DNA of 64,000 bases. Origin: Spisula solida (Eukaryota > Mollusca > Bivalvia > Venerida > Mactridae). The translations under genes were made by a program, and so were the position numbers. Within the stretch, counting starts at the first letter, position 1. The number at the start of each line of letters is the position of its first letter. Below, piece after piece: positions 55,899 to 64,000 of this stretch. The stretch lies in assembly GCA_947247005.1 (NCBI GenBank), contig OX365949.1, forward strand, positions 7,388,001 through 7,452,000, written 5' to 3'. Under the pieces are notes generated by a model. It was given only the letters and a program-made list of their open reading frames with translations, made no database searches and was not told where the DNA came from.

Positions 55899-57806
55899 AG
55901 GCGAGTCATTTTAACTTTTAACCTCAAACTAATTGCAACACCAGTTTTTATCTTTTTATATTGTGCATCTAGCTAATGTTAACGGTGAAAAAAAATCCTA
56001 AGAAAGAATGCCATTGGCTTTTCGAAATATGCTCATAATATTGAATTGTCACATGTTTTCGCGATCTTTGTTTCTTTTGTGGGGTTTATGTTTTGATCTG
56101 TATGAGTATTTCACTTTTAATGCGTTTTAATTGTAAACGATTCAACCAAGGAACAATCCTGTAACATTTGTTTTCTATCAGATATTCAGTTTCGGCGAGG
56201 AAAATGTCCAATGTTTTCTATTACAACCACTACGAAAAATTGGAATTTATTCCCTAGCGACAATTTCTTTCAACGAACCATAATTGTTTTAAGGAATTTG
56301 GTAGATAGTCACAAGAGCAATAGTTGAGCGAAACTGTTTTGAAATCAAACTAATGGTTCTTGAGAAAAAGACTGAGAAAGTTGTCAATGTTAGTACATCA
56401 ATAAAGGGGAAAATGTGCTCACTCCCAAATATTTATGTATTTGAAAAATCTAATCAAAAATATTTTCAGATTTTTGGAAGAGGGTACCCAATGACCATTT
56501 GTGCCAAAATAATTTCAATTTAGAGCAGTGATTTTCAAAACAATGATGTTCAAGCCTTTTAATACGTGATATCGATACAGGAAATGTGTCACGCCCCCTG
56601 GTGGCCATGTTGTTATTTGAACCATAGCCCTGTTTATGTATTTAGTTTAGAGGGTCACCAAAGAACCATGTGTGCCAAATTATTTTGAAATCGGAACATA
56701 CGTTTCTTAAAAGAAGGTATTCAAAAACGTTATGACATTTGACCTCTACGTATGGCCTTGACCTTTGAGCTTGGAACCTATCTCTTGCGCATGGCACACC
56801 GCCTTAACGTGGTGAACATTTGTACCAGGCAATTTTAAAATCCAGTAAGAAACAATAAGGTTAGAGAGCGAACGCGACTTACATGACTGTATAACATTTG
56901 ACCTCTAAGTATGACCTTGGCCGTTGAGCTAGAGACCTGGGTCTGTAGCATGACACACCGTCTTGATGTGGTGAACAGTTGTATCAAGGATTTTTAAAAT
57001 CCTGTAAGTAACGATCATGTTACATAGCGGACATGACGTGCATAACTAAATAACCTTTGACCTCTAAGTGTGACCTTGACATTTGAGCTAGGAACATGGG
57101 TATTGCGCATGACACACTGTCCTGACGTGGTGAACAAGTGTACCAAGCAATTTTAAAATCCAGTTGGAAGCGACAAAGTAACAGAGCGGACACGGTTTTG
57201 CTAACAGAAATATATACGGGAGTATTTTGGGCACGGCCTAATTCATCTACATCTTCAGTCATTAATACAGTCTGAACAAGAATGTTCATTTCCCATTAGA
57301 TACACATGTATATAATACATGATATGTGTAATTTCTAAACAAATCGGTTTGAAATTATAGAAATGATTAACCTTTATGTTACCCCTTCCAAGTGCTAATA
57401 TGACTCAATTTGTCGACAATTCAGTAGGCTGTACCCCTTCATGTATAATGTCATACAGGTGAATATTAACTCTCCGATGATAATATCATTGTTTGATTTC
57501 GCTAGGGAAAGGTTGTATCTTTCAGTAATTATGCACTTTTATATACATTTAGTACATATTTAACTACTTACAGAGGCATTATCAGAACTTAAAATGTCCC
57601 TCGTACTATGAATAAAAGAACACGCTAAACTTGCTGTCAAAAGTGGCCTTAAACATGTGGATTTTTATCCAACTTTCCAGCAAAATTTTTACTTTGGACT
57701 TTTTTTCTAGAGTGTATAATAGTTTGTAGATGATGAAACTGTAAAAATTCTTTGTGTTGCAATTAGTTTGAGGTTGGCCCTATTTTTGAGCTTAAATGAC
57801 TCGCCT
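55899..57806. mobile_element. 1.9-kb inverted-repeat element
   Basis: AGGCGAGTCATTTTAACTTT with AACCTCAAACTAATTGCAAC at the left faces GTTGCAATTAGTTTGAGGTT with TTAAATGACTCGCCT at the right, arms of about 45 bp. The interior holds a tandem array and no recognisable transposase. Probably a non-autonomous DNA transposon. Confidence 0.85.
56735..57200. repeat. Tandem repeat, 159-bp units x3
   Basis: GGTGAACA(N)(N)TGTA(C/T)CA begins at 56811, 56970 and 57129. Each unit has TTGACCTCTA(A/C)GT(A/G)TG, ATGACACACCGTC and TTTTTAAAATCC. It lies inside the inverted-repeat element. Confidence 0.9.
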
Positions 57807-58092
57807 AAAACAGTATGCCAATGAACCTTGACGATATTATTGATAGAGGTTGCACCTAAACTTTAAAATTAATTATTAATTTTTTATTAGCATTACATTG
57901 ACACCAATGCCAATTATACACATTTTCGTGTTGTTTTTTCTGTTGAGTTATCCCTTCCGTGTCATATTTTATAAGATTCCCAGAAACTAATGAGAATCAA
58001 ACTTTGCATCATTTTAAACAAGATAAGATGTCTTAATTTCCTCCAAATAATTGAGGAGCACAATACACTCATATAAATAAACAATTATATGA

Positions 58093-58102
<10 letters not shown>

Positions 58103-58141
<39 letters not shown>

Positions 58142-58210
58142 TTATTGACTCCATTTTCTGAAGATATACAATGAAATAAATTCATGTGGTAATATAGATA
58201 TAAACTGTTT
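58103..58210 (-). mobile_element. Retroposon 3' end with (TA)n tail
   Basis: On the minus strand CAGAAAATGGAGTCAATAAA leads into GATATATATATATA. The (TA)n run spans 58103-58139. Confidence 0.6.
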
Positions 58211-58316
58211 TCAAGTACAATGTAAAGTATGCAATGACATACATCCGCACACCCGCACGACACACACACAAACACACACTCATAACCACATAATACACCC
58301 TTTTAGGCTGCATTAG

Positions 58317-58500
58317 CACATAGAATAGAATAGAATATAGTTGATTTGCATATTTAGTCCTGAAGAGGACTTTTTACAAAGCAACACTAATACAATGACA
58401 TAACATAAATAACATGGTGATATATGACGGGGAAGTATGCGATATGATATTATACCAGATTAGAAGAATCTTTTATATATGTAACAGATGTATACATGTA
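58317..58500 (-). mobile_element. Retroposon 3' end with (TTCTA)n tail
   Basis: On the minus strand GTCCTCTTCAGGACTAAATA is followed by CAACTATATTCTATTCTATT, a pentanucleotide tail. The family is not assigned. Confidence 0.5.
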
Positions 58501-59002
58501 TGAGACGAATTTAGGCCCGGATTCGGGAGAGACGTTTTTTTTGTTGTTGAACATTTACAGTTTATGTACTGATATTATTTGTTCAGCACAACCTCTCTTA
58601 TTATCCGAGAGATTGTACATTACATACAATATAATTGTACAAAGAAACATAGCATATGAATTACATAATATGTTTCATTCAACCGTAGCCTATTTGTAAA
58701 ACATAGTAAGTTAGGGATGAAGTACTTTAATGTGACATGAATGAAAGTTCCCGAATGGAGCTTCCAAAACATTGCCTAAACTGATGCAGAATTAGGGTTG
58801 ACATTGTTTAGGCACAATTCCAAGGGATTTTAATGAAAAAATACGTACTAAAGATTCAAAGATATCTGTCAAAACCGCCAGAATGTTCCATTTCTTAATA
58901 GGTAGATCTATGAATTGACCAATCAGCACTCTTATTTTACTCATACCATCTTTGACCATAGCTTTATGTATTAAAATAAGCATAGTATATTTCATTAGCG
59001 TT

Positions 59003-59090
59003 CTTAGCGTAGTGCGTTAAATGCACGGTATCAGCATAAAGCATTGGTGAAATCCAAGTAATGGTTCGAATCCAGTCTGATACGCATTTT
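59003..59090 (+). mobile_element. tRNA-like sequence (SINE head or pseudogene)
   Basis: TTAGCGTAGTGCGTTAAATG resembles an A box and ATGGTTCGAATCCAGTC has a perfect B box. GTATCAG and CTGATAC are inverted copies around it. The acceptor and T stems do not pair fully, so it is not called a working tRNA. Confidence 0.5.
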
Positions 59091-59387
59091 ATTTGTTATG
59101 CTTTTTATAATGTAGTTTTTCTGATGTTTTATATTGACAAATTAATTTGATCATACTTTTCTTTGCGAAAAAAGTAGCTAGCTTGATATAGATACACTAT
59201 GTTTTTTATTTTTAGTATTACATTGAATGCAAAACATGATTGCAGAAATTTTCAGCTTCGTAGGATGAATTCAATCCTGGTGTGCTGGAATACCAATGCA
59301 AATATATTTAGTTTATCTATTGTATGTATGTAATCACCGGAATGAGCAAAAGCATTTAAATACATGCAAAATTTAAAAAATCTAGGC

Positions 59388-59482
59388 ATTGTTGGGATTT
59401 GAACTCGCAGTAAATTGTATACATTTTCAAAATAAGATCCACAAAACCATAGCTGTTAACCACTCGGCTATAGGGCAGTTAA
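59388..59482 (-). mobile_element. tRNA-like sequence (SINE head or pseudogene)
   Basis: On the minus strand TATAGCCGAGTGGTTAACAG is a good A box and CGAGTTCAAATCCCAAC a good B box, about 50 bases apart as in a class II (Leu/Ser-like) tRNA. The arms are degenerate. Confidence 0.55.
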
Positions 59483-59484
59483 AG

Positions 59485-60550
59485 TTTTGCTCATGTAAAT
59501 GTACTTAATATGATGTTAAGACTTAATCCTAACACACCTGTAATAATCGATCGTGTTGAATGTTTGTTTACGCGGTTGTGACAGATAACTTTGAATCAAC
59601 AGTATGTACGTGTCTAGACATGTTGGAACGAAGGCTTTAAATATTTTTACATGGTTGAACACTTTCACGAATTTCACGAAGAATACATTCCGACCAATCA
59701 CGAAAATCACCACAATTCATAAAAAAATTGCAATTTGTTTTATTGCCATTCCAATGAACAACTTTAAGACACTTGAAAACGGCACCCTGTCATCTAACTA
59801 GGCTCATAGCATCGCCCAGACATTGTTGTGTTCATTATCGCAAACATAAATAGGTCACGGAGAATGAAGTCGTGCGAATACGACAGCTAAGGAAGGCGGG
59901 CCACGTTCTCGGTCTTCAAAACACATGGGTTTCTTTGAACTCGTTGTGTGACGCATATTCCTGATTATGCCACACACAACAGATTCCAAATGCATGGACG
60001 TTTTTTTTGCAAATACATAAGTGCACTATTTTCAATACGGACTTTTTGCTGAATGCATCTTTGATCAGTGTCTGCCTTTAAAACGGAATGTAAACTACTG
60101 GTTCCGGGATTTACGGAATACAGCGCAGAGCTTTGATGTTTTCCATAGTTACCTTATATGTTGATAGCCCTGGTTCTTTAACGCCTCATTTTCCATCTTT
60201 TAACATTTAACAAAAACAAAAAAACAATCACACTTGCAATGGTAGAACATCCACAATTAAAAGAAAGTCACTTATATAATACAATAATAAGTGATATTGC
60301 ATGTATGAATAAAAATTATATAAAGTCAGACAGGGAAGGCAGCACTCAACTTAACCAGCCGAGCACAGAAAATATTTAAAACACCCAACGCACAATGCCC
60401 AACTGAATCAACCGAGCACAGGAAACATAAAACACATAAAGATGCAATGCCCAACTAAACAAGCACAGAATGCTGCAATCTGTCGAAAAGTATAATAAAT
60501 TATTACTAGCTGAATGACCCAGTTTCCACAGCAAAGGGACTATAATGCCT
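59485..60550. other. Intergenic, no gene seen
   Basis: At 60335-60460, AGCCGAGCACAGAAAAT and ACCGAGCACAGGAAACAT, each followed by CAATGCCCAACT, form a degenerate duplication of about 55 bp. Nothing else was recognised. Confidence 0.4.
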
Positions 60551-60554
60551 ATAT

Positions 60555-60718
60555 TGCATGTATGAATGTTTGTTTAAATGTATTGATGATTTATTTGAAT
60601 GCATTTTATATGTTATTTCAGATTGAAGACCACATTGTAAAAAAGATAATCATTTTGTAAAATTTGTATCATCTTAATGTGTCATCTTCTGTAAATAAAG
60701 ATATTATTATTATTATGA
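60555..60718 (+). mobile_element. Retroposon 3' end with (ATT)n tail
   Basis: TTCTGTAAATAAAGATATTA followed by TTATTATTATTATG is a typical non-LTR 3' end with an ATT tail. It lies about 540 bp upstream of the lectin gene. Confidence 0.55.
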
Positions 60719-61257
60719 AATATATCAATGCTTGAAATACCAAGCACATGTATATAACCCTGTATTTCAAATTGTTCCACGTCAGCAATTTCTGTTACGA
60801 TAATAATGACATTGTGTGACCTGTGTTCAAATGACCTTAACGATTGTAATGACGAAAGGAATTCGATTTTCTCACAATATACATGAATAGTTGATAAATG
60901 AAACTTATTCGTACACAGCACGTGTATAGCCTGTGGGAACATTCCAATCCCACAATAAAAGGAACGCCCCTCGTATCAAGTAAAGAGTCATATCGATGAC
61001 GTAGTAGATCGATCGAACCGAGTTCAGACTATTTATATGTTCATTCTGTGAATGCGATAGCAATATGCGATTGGTTGCGACGGACCTTCAAAACAGAAAC
61101 AAGCAAGGTATCAACACGTAATTCGGAACTGGTAACCGTACACTACAATGGCTTGTAACATAAGACAATTGTGAATTGTTAACTGGACTACTCGTAGAAA
61201 TTAAAATTTCGACTCCAATCATAACTTTCAACAGTTTTTCTAAGAAACTGCTTAACG

Positions 61258-62020
61258 ATGGAGATGAAGAGAAACGTGTCAACGCTTGCTACATTGGTCG
61301 CGTTAATCTTCGTGTTTGTTTCGTTTCTCGTGTTCGTGGATGCTTCTTGTCGCAAAGTGCAAGCTTACAATGACAACTCGCTTGATGACTACGTCTTTAA
61401 CACTTTCCTCTTGGATGAACTCACTGGTACTGAAACATTGTCACAGTGTACTGTTAAGTGTCAGACGGAGACTGATTGTGTGAGCTTCTGTTATCACCAG
61501 GGGGGAAGGAAAATGTCGCTTACATAACACAGGGTTCCATACACCAACTGATGGTGTTGCTGCAGAAGGTTGGAAATGCTATTTGCACAGTGATGGAAAC
61601 TGTCCACTGACAGATGGCTTCGTACACTTTCGAAGTTCCAATCTGTGTATTCACCTGTCCGCTGGAATATTCTACTACACACCAGCACACGCTTACTGCG
61701 AGAGCAAGAATGCCAACCTGATTTCATTACAAACGACCACCAAACTTCAGGCATTTCTAAACCTTCTCGAGACCGTTTTTGACGGACGCATTGGTCAACT
61801 TCATGTCGGACTGGGAAAGGTTAATTCGGTTTGGAAATGGGCAGACGGGACTCCGCTTGGAGCAGAGGCGAATTGGATTCCTGGTCAACCGTTATGTGAT
61901 AGCGATAAATCGAACATATGTGACTGTGTTAATGCTAAAGGGAACGAAGACTGGAAATGGAATGATAATGACTGTATTAGTCCAAACATTCCCGTGATTT
62001 GCGAGATAGAATTACAGTAA
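61258..62020 (+). CDS. Secreted PAN/apple-like plus C-type lectin protein, with one-base frameshift
   Basis: The first frame (61258-61527) has a start in AACGATGG and a signal peptide (STLATLVALIFVFVSFLVF, cut near VDA|SC). It then has a PAN/apple-like segment with SQCTVKCQTETDCVSFCYH. The sense then moves to the next frame (KCRLHNTGFHTPTDG..WKCYLHSDGNCP) and continues through a C-type lectin domain (about 61590-62017). That domain contains HAYCESKNANLISLQTTTK, LHVGLGKV, KWADGTP and a WND motif in KWNDNDC, and ends CEIELQ. The calcium/sugar EPN or QPD triplet is not evident (GQPLCDSD sits there), so sugar binding is uncertain. One surplus base lies in the G6/A4 run at 61500-61513. No introns. 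It may be an assembly error, an allele or a young pseudogene. Expected role: secreted recognition protein, as in bivalve mucus or haemolymph. Confidence 0.8.
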
Positions 62021-62029
62021 CGCCATTTT

Positions 62030-62340
62030 AGATGATTCGCACGTGTTTCGTCTAGCGGTACAAGAGGTATCAAACATTTGTAATTTATGAAGACAATATT
62101 AGTAATAATGCTTGTGGAACATCTTTGCTTGCCTACTTGTTAAGATATTAACTTATAATACAGAGGAAACCCTAAAGACTGAAGTTTGCATTTTACAGAA
62201 ACTGTTTGACTTCTAAAAGCATAAAAGTGATATACAAGAAACTTTGAAGGTATGAAATCACAATGTGTAGTTTATGTAAGTCATTTGTATTTTTGATATT
62301 TTCTTTTTTTAATATGCAAAAAATATTTTTTGACGAAATT
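62030..62340. other. 3' flank of the lectin gene
   Basis: No AATAAA was seen close to the stop; the first clear ones lie inside the palindrome (about 62389). No poly-A tract that would mark a retrocopy was seen. Confidence 0.4.
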
Positions 62341-62342
62341 CG

Positions 62343-62703
62343 GTTAGCCTTTTCCGGGTGAAACATAAAAAAGCTACTTATTTTCACTATAATAAACGCG
62401 CAACTTTGACGACGTCGCCTATGCATTGAATGACGTCGCGTTCAAGCTTTATTACACTAGTGTGTTATCAAAAATAAATAATGGCTTTATTACGCTACCG
62501 CGACGTCAAACATGTGATAACTATAATTATCACATGTTTGACGTCGCGGTAGCGGAATAAAGCCATTATTTATTTTGATAATACACTAGTGTAATAAAGC
62601 TATCACGCGACGTCATTCAAAGGATAGGCGACGTCGTCAAAGTTGCGCGTTATTATAGTGAAAAATAAGTAGCTATTTTATATTTCGGCTGGAAAATGCT
62701 AAC
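62343..62703. repeat. 361-bp near-perfect palindrome (foldback element)
   Basis: Arms of about 180 bp meet at ACATGTGATAACTATAATTA near 62523. Both carry TTGACGACGTCGCCTAT, CACTAGTGT(G/A)TTATC, AATAATGGCTTTATT and GCTACCGCGACGTCAAAC in opposite orientation with about a dozen differences. The right arm continues to 62872 with the rest of the family unit known from 21835. Confidence 0.95.
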
Positions 62704-62874
62704 ATGTGATAAAAAGAACATTACATTTGTGACTTTCCACATTGAATTTATAAAACTTGTTGAAAAAAATCGATAAAATGCTCGGCAGAGCCTCGCATTT
62801 TATTATTTTATTCAACTCGTTTAATAAATTCAATATGGAAAGACACTCATGTAATATCCTCTATTTATATAGGA
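62704..62874 (-). repeat. Outer part of the foldback family unit
   Basis: Reverse complement of 21838-22008: AAATGCTCGGCAGAGCCTCG, CAACTCGTTTAATAAATTC and ACTCATGTAATATCCTCTA. It is present only on the right side of the palindrome. Confidence 0.85.
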
Positions 62875-62875
62875 T

Positions 62876-63175
62876 CCGTCATGAGTTGTCTTTGGAGATC
62901 AACATTTCTTAATCAAGTCTAGAAAACACAGATTATTTAGATTGCCTTTGTTTTTGTATTAGTGACGAGTTTAAGAAATGTTTATCGCAAAGACAACGAG
63001 TGACGGATTCTTTTTATCTCATTACCATTGTTACCGAGTCAAAACACGTGAGAAATAACGAACTAAACGACGAGGTTACGTTTTCGCGCTGAAAAGTCGG
63101 TGACGCCACGCATTTCTTATCACACGTTTTGGAGAACATTGTTCAGTCATTTGTTCTCACATGGAAAATCACGGT
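62876..63175. repeat. Rearranged copy of the 10618/15440 dispersed repeat
   Basis: GGATCCGTCATGAGTTGTCT..AACATTTCTTAA is the inverted right end. It is followed by a direct GTTTAAGAAATGTTTATCGC with AAGACAACGAGTGACGG, then GAAAAGTCGGTGACGCCACG and CACACGTTTTGGAGAACATT (inverted left end). The two outer ends therefore face each other here. Confidence 0.6.
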
Positions 63176-63179
63176 ATTA

Positions 63180-64000
63180 TGTGATAAATGCATTTGTCTG
63201 ACCGTATATTGTGAGTATACTCTACCTCCATGAAATATGGTTGTTAGTCTAACTGTTAATAAATAAGGGTCTGCTGAAGGATACATTGCTTATAAACAAC
63301 TTTTGCATTAAATTTTGTTATTGCTTATTTATTTCTATAACGTTATTACTTTTTAGGTTCGCTTAGAGAAATCTTATACTTATGATTGTATGAATGGTAC
63401 ATTCTGAAATACAGTTTATTTAGAAATATGATAAGGCCACCAGCCCATACACAACATATATAACATACATACCGGTATAATTTTATACCAAACGTAGTGC
63501 TTATAAAATGTATGAAATAAATGTATTGTAGATTAAATGCATTGGTTATGTTATATGTTGTATAGTTTCGGCCATTCGCAGGTCATGTGCTAGAACGTTA
63601 GTAAACAAGACCAGGCAGCCGATTTTATTTACGGGCAAATACGAGGGGTGATCCACCGCTCGTAATACTTTGTTATGTCACCAATATTGCTGAAACTCGG
63701 TCAAATACTAGATTTGCGTATTGCTATTGATAACTTTAAAAACATTAATAGCTGCTGAAGTGCAATGATATTGATGTCCTACTGATGTTGCGTTTTTAAC
63801 GCCGTATGTCCCATTCTTATGTCGACAGTGATCTTCAAGTGTCGGTGTATGAGACAATATGTAAGTACAGTCACATGTTATGTATATTGTTTTATATTTG
63901 TTGCATTTTTCAACATTGACATTAATAGTTTGTGACCGTCAATCCATTTAAAACACAATCTTTCGCAGATTTGTGTATCTTCCTCATATTCTAACGACTC
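63180..64000. other. Intergenic, no gene seen
   Basis: AATACGAGGGGTGATCC at 63637 could be the left end of a mariner-type element, but no matching right end lies within the window. Confidence 0.35.

Noticed and set aside
61494..61754. Minus-strand frame of 86 codons over the lectin gene
   Set aside because: Antisense shadow of the PAN/lectin coding sequence.

Overview
The window looks like nuclear DNA of a mollusc, probably a bivalve. It is AT-rich, genes are split by GT-AG introns, and coding density is low. It is crowded with tRNA-headed SINEs, LINE remnants, inverted-repeat mini-transposons and the 'GGGGCATA', 'gctcacctgtca' and 'cccccgccac' repeat classes seen in bivalve genomes. The organism call is inference from gene content and repeat style; nothing bacterial or viral was recognised.

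Three host genes are supported. (1) On the plus strand, 6413-18237, eight exons with consistent phases encode a 579-residue protein that I read as a short relative of GARRE1/KIAA0355 (N-terminal DUF4745-like region, a 'TQEELDNVIDLLSG' block, three TWP motifs). Its introns hold a 1.9 kb 31-bp minisatellite, SINEs and a foldback element, and its last exon runs straight into an 11-unit minisatellite made of the exon itself. (2) On the minus strand, 40501 down to 30405, three coding exons encode twisted gastrulation (TWSG1), a secreted BMP/chordin modulator with all 24 expected cysteines and an unusual 53-residue acidic tail. (3) On the plus strand, 61258-62020, an intronless gene encodes a secreted PAN/apple-like plus C-type lectin protein, interrupted by a one-base frameshift in a homopolymer.

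Layout: 1-6.4 kb holds repeats, including a pogo/Tigger-type deletion derivative (642-1567). 6.4-18.8 kb is the GARRE1-like gene. 18.8-30.3 kb is intergenic with many MITEs and SINEs. 30.3-40.5 kb is TWSG1, with large repeats in its introns (145-bp tandem element, 31-bp minisatellite). 41-43 kb is a nest of three mobile elements inserted into one another. 44-45.4 kb is a CpG-bearing, CRE-rich stretch that might be the TWSG1 promoter or an old repeat. 45.9-54.6 kb holds three LINE remnants, one nearly full length (endonuclease, reverse transcriptase and a C-terminal zinc-finger-like motif). 55.9-57.8 kb is a 1.9 kb inverted-repeat element. 58-60.7 kb has retroposon tails and tRNA-like sequences. 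61-64 kb has the lectin gene followed by a 361-bp near-perfect palindrome.

No operon-like cooperation is evident. The three genes act in different places: Rac/RNP-granule signalling, extracellular BMP control, and secreted carbohydrate or pattern recognition. The most interesting material is how repeats have changed gene structure (GARRE1-like exon 8, the TWSG1 intron 2 acceptor, the lectin 3' flank) and several short-element families whose ends and target duplications can be read directly.
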